This document shows, in pieces, positions 8,137-17,100 of a DNA stretch of 45,002 nt. Origin of the DNA: Caldilineales bacterium. Its GTDB lineage: Bacteria; Chloroflexota; Anaerolineae; JAAEKA01. The position numbers and the translations under genes are program-made. Within the stretch, counting starts at the first letter, position 1. Each line of letters begins with the position of its first letter. The DNA lies in NCBI GenBank assembly GCA_025055015.1, contig JANWYQ010000150.1, positions 1 to 45,002 of the forward strand, in the 5' to 3' direction. The notes beneath the pieces are model-generated. The model searched no databases. It was not told the DNA's origin and saw only the letters and a program-made list of their open reading frames with translations.

Positions 8137-10332
8137 CTACCGCGGGATGGTGCCCTGGACGCCCTCGACCAACCAGTCGAAGCTCAGTTTCTCCTCGTCG
8201 GTCATGGTGACGCCGGCCGGCACCCGCAGCTTGCCGGTGTTGTCGTTGATGGGGCCGACGAAGACGTCGAACTGGCCGCTGATGATGCGCGCCTTCTCGG
8301 CCTCCACCTTCTTCTTGACCTCGTCGGGCACGAAGGCGGCGATGGGCGCCAGCTCCAGGATGCCCTCCTTCATGCCCCACCACACCGGCTCGTTGGTCCA
8401 GGTGCCGTTCATCACGTCCTGGACCGCCTTGGTGTAGTACACCTCCCAGCGCCAGATGGGCGCGGTGAGCAGGGCCTTGGGCGCGATGTCGGGGCTGACC
8501 GCGTTGTAGCCGACCGCGTAGACGCCCTTCTCCTCGGCCAGCTTGTCGGGCTCGACGCTGTCGCTCTCGCGCGCCACCACGTCGCAGCCGGCGTCAATCA
8601 GCGCCTGGGCTGCGTCGCGCTCCTTGGGCGGGTCGAACCAGCTGAAGATCCACACCGGGGTCACGGTGGCGTTGGGGTTCACCGAGCGCGCGCCCAGGGC
8701 GAAGGCGTTCATGTTGCGCACTACCTCCGGGATGGGGTAGGGCGCCACGTAGCCCAGCTTGTTGGTCTTGGTCATGCTGCCGGCCACGATTCCGGCCAGG
8801 TACCAGGGCTGGTAGCCGCGGCCGTCGTAGATGCCCACGTTGGGCGCGGTCTTGTAGCCGGTGGCGTGCAGGAAGATGGTGTTGGGGAACTCCTTGGCCA
8901 CCTCGATGACGCTGTCCATGTAGCCGAAGGAGGTGGCGAAGATGGGGCTGTAGCCCTGTTGAGCGTAGCTGCGCAGCACGCGCGCGGCGTCGGGCCCCTC
9001 GGCCACCAGCTCCGAGTAGGCGGTCTCCACGCCCAGTGCCTCGGCCATCTTGATGCGGCCCTGGTCGTGGGCATAGCTCCACCCCAGGTCGCCTACCGGG
9101 CCGACGTAGACGAAGGCTACCTTGGGCTTTTTCGCGGCGCCCGCGCCGCCCATCTCAAAAGGGGCAGGCTCTCCCTGCAGCGGCGCGCCCTTGCCCGGCG
9201 CCTCGCCCTTCACGCCCTGGATGAAGAAGTCCATGGCCAGCCGCTCCTCGATGGTCATGCAGCGGCCTTGGGGCAGGACCTCGACGCCGGCGGCGCTGAC
9301 CAGCGGCCCGCAGAAGATGTTGAACTTGCCGTCAATCAGCTCCTGCTTGCGCTTCTCCACCAGCTGCTTCACGTTGTCGGGCACCAGGGGGCTGAGGGGC
9401 GCCAGGTCGAAGGTGCCGTCCTTAAAGCGGCCGAAGTAGGACTCCGACTGATAGGTGCCCGCCATCACCCGCTTGACGATGTCCACGTACTTGGGGCCCC
9501 AGTTCCAGACCGGGCTGGTGAGCACGGTTTCGCCCACGAACTTGGACATATCGCTGTTGTAGCCGATGCTATAGGCCCCGCGGTCCTTGGCGGCCTTCTG
9601 CGGCTCCGTGGTGTCCTGATGCTGGGCGATGATGTCCGCGCCCTGGTCCAACAGCGCCTCAGCCGCCTCCTTCTCCTTGGGCGGGTCGAACCAGGTGTTG
9701 GTCCACACCACCCGCACCTCGGCGTTGGGGTTCACCTCCCGCACGCCCTGGGCGAAGGCGTTGATGCCGCGGATCACCTCGGGGATGGGGAAGGCGGCCA
9801 CGTAGCCGATGATGTTGCTCTTGGTCATGGACCCGGCCACCAGGCCGCTCAGGTAGCGCGCCTCCTCGATGCCGGCAAAGACGGTGCTGACGTTGGGCGC
9901 GGTCTTGTAGCCGGAGATGTGGATGAACCAGGTGTTGGGGAACTCCTTGGCCACGTTGATGGTGGGGTCCATGAAGCCGAAGGAGGTGGTGAAGATGGGG
10001 TTGTAGCCCTTCTGCGCGAAGTCGCGGATCACGCGCTCGGCGTCAGGCCCCTCGGGCACGTTCTCGATGTAGGCGGTCTCGACGCCCAGCTCCTTCTCCA
10101 CCATCAGGCGGCCCTGGTCGTGGGCCCAGGTCCAGCCGAGGTCGCCGATGGGGGCCACGTAGACGAAGGCCACCTTGGTCTTAGCCGCAGGCTGGGGCTG
10201 GGCCGCTGGCTGCTCGGCCGGCGCTGCGGGCTGCGGCGTGGGCGTCGGCGCAGCTGCCGGGCAGGCCGCAAGCACCAAGCTGGCCAGGAGCAGCGCCGCC
10301 AGCCAAACCAACGGACGATGGGTGGATCGCAT
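8137..10332 (-). CDS. BMP-family nucleoside-binding lipoprotein with two tandem binding domains
   Basis: 731 residues, twice the usual 350-400 of BMP/PnrA/Med lipoproteins. It begins with a lipoprotein signal peptide ending LVLAAC (lipidated Cys24) and an Ala/Pro/Gln-rich tether to about residue 50. Domain 1 (51 to about 385) opens KVAFVYVAPIGDLGW. Domain 2 (401-731) opens KVAFVYVGPVGDLGW, and the two align along their whole length with many conserved blocks (AHDQGR, VAGSMTK, WFDPPKE, TNEP/SESY region). They differ at a ligand-region block: IIAQHQD (His238) in domain 1 against VVARESD (Glu589) in domain 2. The ribosome site is AGGAGGAG before ATG. It captures nucleosides outside the membrane for the ATPase and permeases downstream, and is divergent from adenine deaminase. 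Confidence 0.9.
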   Translation of the reverse strand: MRSTHRPLVWLAALLLASLVLAACPAAAPTPTPQPAAPAEQPAAQPQPAAKTKVAFVYVAPIGDLGWTWAHDQGRLMVEKELGVETAYIENVPEGPDAERVIRDFAQKGYNPIFTTSFGFMDPTINVAKEFPNTWFIHISGYKTAPNVSTVFAGIEEARYLSGLVAGSMTKSNIIGYVAAFPIPEVIRGINAFAQGVREVNPNAEVRVVWTNTWFDPPKEKEAAEALLDQGADIIAQHQDTTEPQKAAKDRGAYSIGYNSDMSKFVGETVLTSPVWNWGPKYVDIVKRVMAGTYQSESYFGRFKDGTFDLAPLSPLVPDNVKQLVEKRKQELIDGKFNIFCGPLVSAAGVEVLPQGRCMTIEERLAMDFFIQGVKGEAPGKGAPLQGEPAPFEMGGAGAAKKPKVAFVYVGPVGDLGWSYAHDQGRIKMAEALGVETAYSELVAEGPDAARVLRSYAQQGYSPIFATSFGYMDSVIEVAKEFPNTIFLHATGYKTAPNVGIYDGRGYQPWYLAGIVAGSMTKTNKLGYVAPYPIPEVVRNMNAFALGARSVNPNATVTPVWIFSWFDPPKERDAAQALIDAGCDVVARESDSVEPDKLAEEKGVYAVGYNAVSPDIAPKALLTAPIWRWEVYYTKAVQDVMNGTWTNEPVWWGMKEGILELAPIAAFVPDEVKKKVEAEKARIISGQFDVFVGPINDNTGKLRVPAGVTMTDEEKLSFDWLVEGVQGTIPR

Positions 10333-10372
10333 AGGTCTCCTCCTCTCAATTCAAGCACAAGCGGGTAACAAG

Positions 10373-10396
10373 GTCCCAGGGACAGTCCCCTGGGAC
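10373..10396. promoter_or_regulatory. Perfect inverted repeat between lipoprotein and deaminase genes
   Basis: GTCCCAGGG and CCCTGGGAC flank ACAGTC. The element lies 41-64 bases before the lipoprotein start codon in the 209-base divergent region. Several GGGAC copies follow nearby. It may be an operator for purine-responsive control or a leader hairpin; this is inference. Confidence 0.45.
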
Positions 10397-10478
10397 ACAG
10401 CCAGGGTAACACAGGGACGGCGGGGACGGCTATGATGCTTATCATATCCATCCCCCGTTTTTTGGCAAGGAAGCACGG

Positions 10479-10508
10479 TAGACGGCGGGGGATGGTCTGT
10501 GGTACAAT
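10479..10508 (+). promoter_or_regulatory. Promoter of adenine deaminase gene
   Basis: TAGACG (10479-10484), 18 bases, then TGTGG-TACAAT with the -10 at 10503-10508, placed 34 bases before the ATG. The extended -10 TGTGGTACAAT is repeated exactly at 15584-15594. Confidence 0.5.
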
Positions 10509-10541
10509 GGCCACAGCCCTGAACAACAAGGAGGTTGCTTC

Positions 10542-12251
10542 ATGGACCTGGCAACGCTGATCGCCGTGGCGCGCGGGGACCGGCCGGCCGACCTGCTGCT
10601 GCGCAACGCGCGCGTGGTCAACGTCTTCACTGGCGCCGTCGAGCCGGCCGACATCGCCGTGGCCGGCGGCCAGATCGCCGGCATGGGCGCCGGCTATACT
10701 GCGCAGGAGACCGTGGACCTGGGCGGCGCGTTTGTGGCGCCCGGCTTCATTGACGCCCATGTGCACGTGGAGAGCTCCATGTGCACCATCCCCCAGTTCG
10801 CGGCGGCAGTCCTGCCGCGCGGCACCACCACCGTGGTCACCGACCCCCACGAGATCGCCAACGTCTATGGCCTGGCCGGCATCCGCTACATGCTGCACGC
10901 CGCCCGCCACACCCCCCTGAGCGTGCTGGTCAACGTGCCCTCCTGCGTGCCCGCCACGGCCATGGAGACGGCCGGGGCCACGCTGGAGGCAGCCGACCTG
11001 CTGGCGCTGCGGGACGAGCCGGGCGTGCTGGGGCTGGCCGAGATGATGACCTACCCCGGCGTGGTCTGCGCCGCGCCGACGGTGCTGGCCAAGCTCCAGG
11101 GCTTCGCCGGCCGACCCCTGGACGGCCACGCGCCGGGGCTGAGCGGCCGCCAGCTCAACGCCTACGTGGCCGCGGGCATCGGCTCCGACCACGAGTGCAC
11201 CACGGTGGAGGAGGCGGCGGAGAAGCTGGCCCGCGGCATGTACGTCCTGATCCGCGAGGCCACCAACGCCCACAACCTGGAGGCCCTGCTGCCCTTGGTA
11301 ACCCCGGCCAACAGCCGGCGCTGCTGCTTCTGCACCGACGACCGCCAGCCTGCGGACCTGCTGGACCAGGGCGGCATTGACCACATGGTGCGCACCGCCA
11401 TCGCGCGCGGGCTGGATCCGGTCACCGCTATCCAGATGGCTACCCTCAACCCGGCGGAGTGGTTCGGGCTGCGGGACCGAGGCGCGGTGGCGCCGGGCCG
11501 GCGGGCCGACCTGATCGTCTTCGACCGGCTGGAGGCGCCACAGCCGCGGCTGGTGTTCGCAGCCGGCCGCCTGGTGGCCCAGGATGGCGCCCTCACGGCG
11601 CCGTTGCCGTCGGTGCCCGACTTCCCCCTGCCGCGGGGGATGAACGTGGCCTGGGAGCGGGTGGACCTGCGCATCCCGGCCGAGGGCCGCCGGGCGCGGG
11701 TCATCGGCGCCATCGAGAACCAGCTGGTCACCGAGCACCTGGTGATGGAGGCGAAGCGGGAGGATGGCCTGGCCGTGGCCGACGTGGAGCGGGACCTGCT
11801 GAAGATAGCGGTGATCGAGCGCCACCGCGGCACCGGCAACGTGGGCACGGGCTTCATCAAGAACATCGGCCTGCGCCGCGGCGCGCTGGCCTCCTCGGTG
11901 GCCCACGACCACCACAACCTGGTGGTAGTGGGCGCGGACGACGCCAGCATGATGACCGCCGCGCAAGCCGTGGCGGCCATGGGCGGTGGCCTGGCGGCAG
12001 CCGAGGGCGACCAGGTGCTGGCGCAGCTGGCGCTGCCCATCGCCGGCCTGATGTCGGACCAGCCCATCGGCGAGGTGCGCCGGGACTTCGATCGGCTGCT
12101 GGAGGCCGCCCACGCCCTGGGCTCCCCCCTGCACGATCCCTTCATGGCCATGAGCTTCATGGCCCTGGAGGTGATCCCGCACCTGAAGCTGACCGATCTG
12201 GGCCTGGTGGACGTGGACCGGTTTGAGATTGTGCCCTTGTTTGTGGACTGA
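10542..12251 (+). CDS. ade: Adenine deaminase
   Basis: 569 residues, the normal size of the Ade/COG1001 amidohydrolase family, which converts adenine to hypoxanthine and ammonia in the cytoplasm. Metal and catalytic blocks visible in order: DAHVHVESSM near 72, DPHEIANV near 102, GLAEMM near 165, DGHAPG near 190, SDHECT near 215, CFCTDDRQP near 262, and the family-specific C-terminal block SVAHDHHNLVVVG near 455. The ribosome site AAGGAGG lies 8-10 bases before ATG. It is transcribed divergently from the nucleoside importer, which supports a purine salvage role. The protein has no signal peptide. Confidence 0.95.
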   Translation: MDLATLIAVARGDRPADLLLRNARVVNVFTGAVEPADIAVAGGQIAGMGAGYTAQETVDLGGAFVAPGFIDAHVHVESSMCTIPQFAAAVLPRGTTTVVTDPHEIANVYGLAGIRYMLHAARHTPLSVLVNVPSCVPATAMETAGATLEAADLLALRDEPGVLGLAEMMTYPGVVCAAPTVLAKLQGFAGRPLDGHAPGLSGRQLNAYVAAGIGSDHECTTVEEAAEKLARGMYVLIREATNAHNLEALLPLVTPANSRRCCFCTDDRQPADLLDQGGIDHMVRTAIARGLDPVTAIQMATLNPAEWFGLRDRGAVAPGRRADLIVFDRLEAPQPRLVFAAGRLVAQDGALTAPLPSVPDFPLPRGMNVAWERVDLRIPAEGRRARVIGAIENQLVTEHLVMEAKREDGLAVADVERDLLKIAVIERHRGTGNVGTGFIKNIGLRRGALASSVAHDHHNLVVVGADDASMMTAAQAVAAMGGGLAAAEGDQVLAQLALPIAGLMSDQPIGEVRRDFDRLLEAAHALGSPLHDPFMAMSFMALEVIPHLKLTDLGLVDVDRFEIVPLFVD

Positions 12252-12276
12252 GACCTGTGAGCGAGGATACCCTGCT

Positions 12277-13002
12277 ATGACCTATTCCGCCAGCCCTGCT
12301 TCTTCCCCTGAAACACCCAGCCCACCACCACGCCAGGGCTCGGCCCTGCCCTGGGTGTTGTTGCTGCTCGTCCTGGTGCCAACGATCGCTTGTCTGGCCT
12401 TTGCCGTGTTCGCCATCGGCGGCGTGGCGCAGGCCTTCGACCTGGTGCGCAGCGTCCTCTCCGGCGGCGAGCTGGTGGTGGTGGACCGCCAGCCCTCGGT
12501 CATCACCCAAATTCGCGAGCTCGGCCGGCTGGAGACCGCCAGCTACACCGTGGAGAAGGTGCTGGAGGGCGGCGTGGACCAGGGCAACCCGCTGCTGAAC
12601 CTGCTGCTGGGCGACCGGCTGCTGTTCATCGCCCACGGCGAGGTGATCGCCGGCGTGGACCTGACCGAGCTGCAGGACGACGACGTGGTCGTCAGCGACG
12701 ACCGCCTGAGCGTCACGGTGCGCCTGCCCCCCTCCCGCGTCCTCACCTATCGCCTGGACAACGAGCTGAGCCGGGTCTACGACCGGGAGCAGGGGCTGCT
12801 GACCAAAGGAGACCCGCAGCTGGAGAGCCGGGTGCGCCAGGCGGCGGAACAGGCGGTGTTGCAGGCTGCGTGCCAGGGCGGCATCCTGGCCCAGGCCGAG
12901 GTGAACGCGCAGCGCCAGGTGCAGATCTTGTTGTTCACCCTGGGGTTCAGGGACGTGCAGTTCCGGCCTTCGCCCGCCGTCGGATCGCGCGGCTGTCCGT
13001 GA
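12277..13002 (+). CDS. DUF4230 family membrane-anchored protein
   Basis: 241 residues: a Ser/Pro-rich N-terminus, one membrane segment (about 23-45, WVLLLLVLVPTIACLAFAVFAI), then an extracytoplasmic domain reading PSVITQIRELGRLETASYTVEKVLEG. That block is characteristic of DUF4230 proteins, whose function is not established. A VTVRLPPSRVL strand and a C-terminal helix with QVQILLFTLGF follow, as in the family. I chose ATG 12277 (GAGGA upstream); the frame stays open 18 codons further but overlaps the deaminase gene. It follows ade by 25 bases and may be co-transcribed, with no evident link to purines. A GC hairpin straddles the stop codon. Confidence 0.72.
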   Translation: MTYSASPASSPETPSPPPRQGSALPWVLLLLVLVPTIACLAFAVFAIGGVAQAFDLVRSVLSGGELVVVDRQPSVITQIRELGRLETASYTVEKVLEGGVDQGNPLLNLLLGDRLLFIAHGEVIAGVDLTELQDDDVVVSDDRLSVTVRLPPSRVLTYRLDNELSRVYDREQGLLTKGDPQLESRVRQAAEQAVLQAACQGGILAQAEVNAQRQVQILLFTLGFRDVQFRPSPAVGSRGCP

Positions 13003-13010
13003 GCCGCGCG
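12986..13010. terminator. GC hairpin over the DUF4230 stop codon
   Basis: CGCGCGGCT and AGCCGCGCG (9 bp) flank a 7-base loop that contains part of the TGA stop. No T-run follows, so it would be a weak or factor-dependent terminator or an mRNA 3' end. Confidence 0.45.
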
Positions 13011-13061
13011 TGTCCCGGCGTGGGCGCACCAGCCGCCACCCTCGCCGCCTGGCTGTCCCGT

Positions 13062-13213
13062 CGGGCGATGAAATCGCCCGGCTAAACTACAGCGCCCCTG
13101 AGCCCCGTGAGCGGGGCTTGGCAGCGGGCCGACACACCAGCCCGGTTCACCGGGCGCCCTCTTTTGGCCGGGGGACTTCATCCCCCGGCGTTCACCGCCG
13201 ATGCGTGTTTAGC
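13062..13213. repeat. Cluster of short hairpins bounded by inverted GCTAAAC/GTTTAGC
   Basis: In 152 bases there are five stem-loops: 13062-13080 (8 bp, loop GAA), 13101-13118 (7 bp, loop TGAG), 13140-13155 (6 bp, loop TTCA), 13167-13189 (9 bp, loop CTTCA) and the alternative 13186-13200 (5 bp, loop TTCAC). The motif GCTAAAC at 13081-13087 is repeated inverted as GTTTAGC at 13207-13213, so the cluster is roughly symmetric. It looks like a REP-type palindromic cluster moved as a unit. No transposase gene is present. Confidence 0.75.
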
Positions 13214-13229
13214 ACCCGCTGACCCACCT

Positions 13230-13700
13230 ATGCCCGAGTCCTGGTCCACTCGCTTGCGCCGCTGGGGGTTCAACTTCTTCCCTGCCTACCGCGGCACCGG
13301 CGCCCGCGTCACCTACATCGCCGGCGACTGGCGCGAGGTGCGCATCAAGCTGCCCCTGAGCTGGCGCACCCGCAACTACGTCGGCACCATCTTCGGCGGC
13401 AGCATGTACGCCGCCGTGGACCCCATCTACATGATCATGCTCATCAAGCTGCTGGGGCCCGACTACGTGATCTGGGACAAGGCGGCCACCATCCGCTTCA
13501 AGCGGCCGGGGCGCACCACCCTCTACGCCCGCTTTGTGATCGAGCCGGCCGAGACCGACGCCATCCGCGCCGCCTTGGCCGAGCGGCCATCCGTGGACCG
13601 CGTCTACACCGTGGACCTGGTGGACAAGTCCGGCGTGGTGCATGCCTCGGTGGAGAAGGTGATCTACATCCGCCGCAAAGGAGATCAGCCGCCCGCATGA
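13230..13700 (+). CDS. DUF4442/hotdog-fold thioesterase-like protein
   Basis: 156 residues with the hotdog-family stretch [20 protein letters not shown] near residues 50-70. There the GTIFGGS turn and the Asp on the central helix correspond to the thioester-binding helix of DUF4442/PaaI-like proteins. The later [12 protein letters not shown] and [10 protein letters not shown] strands fit the fold. Such proteins are usually acyl-CoA thioesterases, but the substrate here is unknown. I chose ATG 13230 because the upstream open frame consists of hairpin repeats. The end overlaps the GH13 start by four bases (ATGA), so the two are probably translated together. Confidence 0.72.
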   Translation: MPESWSTRLRRWGFNFFPAYRGTGARVTYIAGDWREVRIKLPLSWRTRNYVGTIFGGSMYAAVDPIYMIMLIKLLGPDYVIWDKAATIRFKRPGRTTLYARFVIEPAETDAIRAALAERPSVDRVYTVDLVDKSGVVHASVEKVIYIRRKGDQPPA

Positions 13701-15514
13701 GCGACGATGTGACGGTCACAACGCCCGTGATGCAGGACTTCGTCTTCGGGGCGCTGGAGACCGACGCCAACACCCTGGCCGCCGAGCGTCGGCGCTGGCT
13801 CGGCGTGCGCCACGGCCACGCCATCCAGCCCTTGGACCCCGTGCCGGACCAGCCGGTCGCCATCACGGTGACCCTGGGCCGCGATGTGTTGGCCGACGGG
13901 GTGACCGCCTACGTCACCACCGACGGCAGCGAGCCGGCCGGCCGCGGAGGCCAAGCCGTCAACGGCTTTGCGGTGCCCCTGCGCCGCGTCGAGACCCGCT
14001 TTCAGCCCCTCTACTGGGACTTCGCCGAGGTGTGGCAGGGGGAGCTGCCGGGCCAGCCGGAGGGGACCCACGTGCGCTACACCGTCGAGGCCTGGCGGGA
14101 GGGGCAAAGCGTCTGGGCTGCCGAGCCCCACATTGACGGCACGGTGGACGCGCGCACCGTCTACGGCTACGTGGTGGACCGGGTGGAGCCGCCCGCCTGG
14201 GCCCACGACGCCATCGTCTACCAGATCGTGGTAGACCGCTTCGCGCCGGCGCCGCAACGCTGGCTGGAGCCGGCGGAGATGGAGACCTTCGTCGGCGGCA
14301 CCCTGCGCGGGATCGTGGAGCGGCTGGACTACATCGCCGACCTGGGCGTGAACACCCTCTGGCTCACTCCCATCTTCCGCGCCGCCAGCTACCACGGCTA
14401 TGACACTGTGGACTACTTCGACGTGGACCCCCGCTTCGGCAGCCAGGCCGACCTGGCGGAGCTGGTGCGCCAGGCCCACGCCCGCGGTCTGCGGGTGATC
14501 CTGGACTTCGTGGCCAACCACTGCAGCGACCGTTTCCCCCTCTTCCGGGAAGCCCTGGCCGACCCCGCCAGCCCCCACCGCCGGCTCTTTATCTTCGATC
14601 CCTCCTTTCCCCACGGCTACCGCTGCTTCTTCACCGCCGCCAACATGCCCCAGTTCAACCACGATCACCCGGCGGCCCGACGCCTCCTGCTGGACGCGGC
14701 GCAGCATTGGCTGCGGGAGTTCGGCGTGGACGGCTATCGGCTGGACTACGCGGCCGGCCCCAGCCACGACTTCTGGAGCGAGTTTCGCGCCGCCTGCAAA
14801 GCGGTCAACCCCGACTGTTGGCTGTTCGGCGAGGTGACTTTGGGCAGCGACGCGCTGCGCACCTACGTGGGCCGGCTGGACGGCTGCCTAGACTTTGCCT
14901 TCACGCGACAGGCGCGGCTGCTGTGCGCGGGCGAGGGACCGGCGGAGCCCATCAGCCGTTTCGCCGCCAGCCTGCTGCGAGCCGAGCGTTACTTTCCTGC
15001 CGACTTCACCCGGCCGGCCTTCGTCGAGAACCACGACATGAACCGCTTCCTGTGGGTGGCGGGAGGCGACCGGGCGCGGCTGCGCATGGCCCTAGGCCTG
15101 CTGCTGGGCTTGGGGCGCTCCCCCATCCTCTACTACGGCACGGAGGTCGGCCTTGGTCAGCCGCGGGCCAAGGGGCACTACCGGGAGGAGGCGCGCCACC
15201 CCATGCGCTGGGACGAGGCGCAGGACCGGGCGCTGTTGGCCGACGTGCGCCGGCTGGTGGCCTTTCGCCGCCGACATCCCGCGCTGAGCCGAGGGCCGAC
15301 GGCCACCCTCCACCTGGACGACGATACCGGCCTGTGGCTGGCAGAGCGCCGCTGGGAGGACGATCGGGCGCTGATCGCCGTGAACGCAGGCGCAGCCGCC
15401 GGCCATCTGACCCTGCCCCCAGGCCGTTGGGTGGACGCGCACGGCCGGCCGGCCGCAGGCAGCTTGGCGGTGGACCCGCGCAGCGTGGTTCTGTTGGCTC
15501 CAGCGGCGGCCTGA
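13697..15514 (+). CDS. GH13 alpha-amylase-family glycosidase (cyclomaltodextrinase/neopullulanase-like)
   Basis: 605 residues. An N-terminal beta-rich region (to about 165) contains an Ig-like carbohydrate-binding fold, as in maltogenic amylases. The TIM barrel starts at [11 protein letters not shown]. The four GH13 regions are all present: I DFVANH (270-275), II GYRLDYA (nucleophile Asp350), III FGEV (acid/base Glu379) and IV FVENHD (Asp447). A C-terminal beta domain ends at about 600. There is no signal peptide, so it acts inside the cell on maltodextrins or glycogen fragments, with hydrolysis or transglycosylation both possible. The ATGA overlap ties it to the upstream thioesterase-like gene, an unusual partner. 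Confidence 0.92.
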   Translation: MSDDVTVTTPVMQDFVFGALETDANTLAAERRRWLGVRHGHAIQPLDPVPDQPVAITVTLGRDVLADGVTAYVTTDGSEPAGRGGQAVNGFAVPLRRVETRFQPLYWDFAEVWQGELPGQPEGTHVRYTVEAWREGQSVWAAEPHIDGTVDARTVYGYVVDRVEPPAWAHDAIVYQIVVDRFAPAPQRWLEPAEMETFVGGTLRGIVERLDYIADLGVNTLWLTPIFRAASYHGYDTVDYFDVDPRFGSQADLAELVRQAHARGLRVILDFVANHCSDRFPLFREALADPASPHRRLFIFDPSFPHGYRCFFTAANMPQFNHDHPAARRLLLDAAQHWLREFGVDGYRLDYAAGPSHDFWSEFRAACKAVNPDCWLFGEVTLGSDALRTYVGRLDGCLDFAFTRQARLLCAGEGPAEPISRFAASLLRAERYFPADFTRPAFVENHDMNRFLWVAGGDRARLRMALGLLLGLGRSPILYYGTEVGLGQPRAKGHYREEARHPMRWDEAQDRALLADVRRLVAFRRRHPALSRGPTATLHLDDDTGLWLAERRWEDDRALIAVNAGAAAGHLTLPPGRWVDAHGRPAAGSLAVDPRSVVLLAPAAA

Positions 15515-15583
15515 GGCAACCGGAGGGGGCCGGTGCAGGGCGCTGCTCAGCCGTTGTGGCCTGCTTTTTCCTTCCTGGTGACG

Positions 15584-15594
15584 TGTGGTACAAT
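15584..15594 (+). promoter_or_regulatory. Extended -10 element before the small membrane-protein gene
   Basis: TGTGGTACAAT is identical to the element before ade. The -35 region is weak (TTTTTC, 18 bases upstream of the -10). It lies about 100 bases before the ATG at 15693 and may drive the run of genes up to the nitroreductase. Confidence 0.45.
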
Positions 15595-15692
15595 TTAGAG
15601 CCCAGCCGGCTCAGCCGACGCCACCGAGCCCCGGTCGCCGACCACGGGCTCGTCGGTGCGTGGCTCCCCACCCTTCGATCGTCGAGCGCACG

Positions 15693-16166
15693 ATGTCCAA
15701 CCGTCCCCCCACCAAGCCTCGGCGCCGCGTGCGCCAGCCTGCGACGCCGCCTCCCTCGCCGGCCGCCGAGCCCACGGCCCCGCGCGTTGACTGGCGCCGC
15801 GTCCAATGGGCCACGGTGCTGCTGTCGGCGCTCTACGTGTGGGTCCTAGGGTTGGCCGTGGCCTTCGTCGGCTTTCAGACCGGCCTGGCCCAGAGCCGCG
15901 AATTTGCGCCGGCCCTGATGCTGCTGGTGGCCTTGGCTGCCTTTTGGATCGCCAACCGCGCTGCCCTGCGCGCGGGCCAGCAGCCCCTGCTCCACGGCCT
16001 GCTGGTGGGCCTGTTGGTAGGGCTGGGCGGGCTGGTCCTCTCGGCTGCCACCGGCAGCGTGGGCGTGCCTGAGCTGGCCGCCGGCTTGTTGCAAACCCTG
16101 GGCGGCCTGCTGGGCGGCCGCGTGGCCCAGCGCATGCTGGCCGGCCGCCCATCCTCCCGAACATAG
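15693..16166 (+). CDS. Small membrane protein, unrecognised
   Basis: 157 residues. The first 45 are basic and Pro-rich (KPRRRVRQP), then three to four hydrophobic segments follow: about 46-70 (VLLSALYVWVLGLAVAFVGF), 80-95, 105-125 (LVGLLVGLGGLVLSA) and 130-145. The polarity (basic start, first helix outward) suggests the N-terminus is inside. I recognise no family. The start at 15693 was chosen because the open frame upstream is Pro/Arg-rich and lies close to the -10 element. It is ten bases from the DapA-like gene and likely shares its message. Confidence 0.6.
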   Translation: MSNRPPTKPRRRVRQPATPPPSPAAEPTAPRVDWRRVQWATVLLSALYVWVLGLAVAFVGFQTGLAQSREFAPALMLLVALAAFWIANRAALRAGQQPLLHGLLVGLLVGLGGLVLSAATGSVGVPELAAGLLQTLGGLLGGRVAQRMLAGRPSSRT

Positions 16167-16176
16167 GAGCGTTTCC

Positions 16177-17100
16177 ATGGCCTCTTCCCTTGCCGGCGTC
16201 TTCGCCGCCTCCGTCACTCCCTTTGACCTGCAGACGGGCCGGGTGGACCATCCCTGGATCGTCCGCCACTTGGCCTATCTGCGCAGCCGCGGCTGCGACG
16301 GCGTGGTGCCCCTGGGCACCAACGGCGAGGGCCCTTCGCTGAGTGTGGACGAGCGCAAGGCGGTGATTGACACGGTGATGGCCGCCGCCGACGGCTTGAC
16401 GGTGGTGCCCGGCACCGGCTGCGCCAGCCTGACCGACACGGTGGAGCTCACCCGCTACGCCCTGGCCGCGGGCGCGGCCTCGGCCCTGGTGATCCCTCCC
16501 TTCTTCTTCAAGAACGTCTCGCCTGCCGGCGTACTGGCCTACTACCGCCGGCTGTGCGACGCCGCGCTGCAGCCCGGCCAGAGCATCATGCTCTACCACT
16601 TCCCCCGGCTCAGCGCCGTGCCCATCAGCGACGAGGTGGTGGCGGGCCTGCAGGAGAGCCATCCCGGCTGCGTGGTCGGGATCAAGGACTCCAGCGGCGA
16701 CCTGGAGAGTATCCTGCACTGGAACCGCCTCTTCCCCTGGCTGCGAGTCTTCGCCGGCAGCGACAGTCTGGCCAGCCAGGCCTACGCAGGCGGCGCGGCG
16801 GGCACCATCACCGCGGCCGCCAACGTAGTGCCTCACCTGGTCCAGGGGGTGCGTCGGGCCGTGCTGGAGGGCCGCGACCCCGCGCCCTGCCAGCAGCGAC
16901 TGAACACCGTGCGCAGCTGGCTGGAGCGCCACAACATGCACCCCGCCACCAAGTTCTTGCTCACCTGTTTCGCCGGCCTGCCGCCCACCGCTGTGCGGCC
17001 GCCCTTGACCGAGCTCACCGACGCACAGCGCAGCGAGCTGGCCGCGCTGGCGCAGCAGTTCCTCGCCGAAGGAGACGATCCGTGCGCACCGAAGTCCTGA
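16177..17100 (+). CDS. DapA-family aldolase/lyase (DHDPS superfamily), substrate unknown
   Basis: 307 residues, full length for the Class I aldolase/DapA family. It shows LGTNGEGPSLS (the GTTGE-type dicarboxylate loop) near 47, the catalytic Tyr in LYHFP (Tyr140) and the Schiff-base Lys in GIKDSSGD (Lys170). The SLS that follows the GE differs from the AT-L-T of true dihydrodipicolinate synthases. It could therefore act on a keto-deoxy sugar acid, N-acetylneuraminate-like compound or related keto acid. A ribosome site (AGGAG) precedes ATG 16177. Its 3' end overlaps the phosphoribosyltransferase gene by 19 bases. Confidence 0.8.
   Translation: MASSLAGVFAASVTPFDLQTGRVDHPWIVRHLAYLRSRGCDGVVPLGTNGEGPSLSVDERKAVIDTVMAAADGLTVVPGTGCASLTDTVELTRYALAAGAASALVIPPFFFKNVSPAGVLAYYRRLCDAALQPGQSIMLYHFPRLSAVPISDEVVAGLQESHPGCVVGIKDSSGDLESILHWNRLFPWLRVFAGSDSLASQAYAGGAAGTITAAANVVPHLVQGVRRAVLEGRDPAPCQQRLNTVRSWLERHNMHPATKFLLTCFAGLPPTAVRPPLTELTDAQRSELAALAQQFLAEGDDPCAPKS

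Noticed and set aside
7525..10368. Very long plus-strand open frame opposite the ATPase and lipoprotein genes
   Set aside because: Rich in His, Gly, Val and Leu with no domain. It is the complement of well-supported genes in a GC-rich genome.
10104..12182. 692-codon minus-strand frame opposite ade
   Set aside because: No recognisable domain and no ribosome site. Adenine deaminase on the other strand is certain.
17082..17100. Frameshift between the DapA-like and phosphoribosyltransferase genes
   Set aside because: Each protein is complete in its own frame and the second has a good ribosome site, so this is an ordinary gene overlap.
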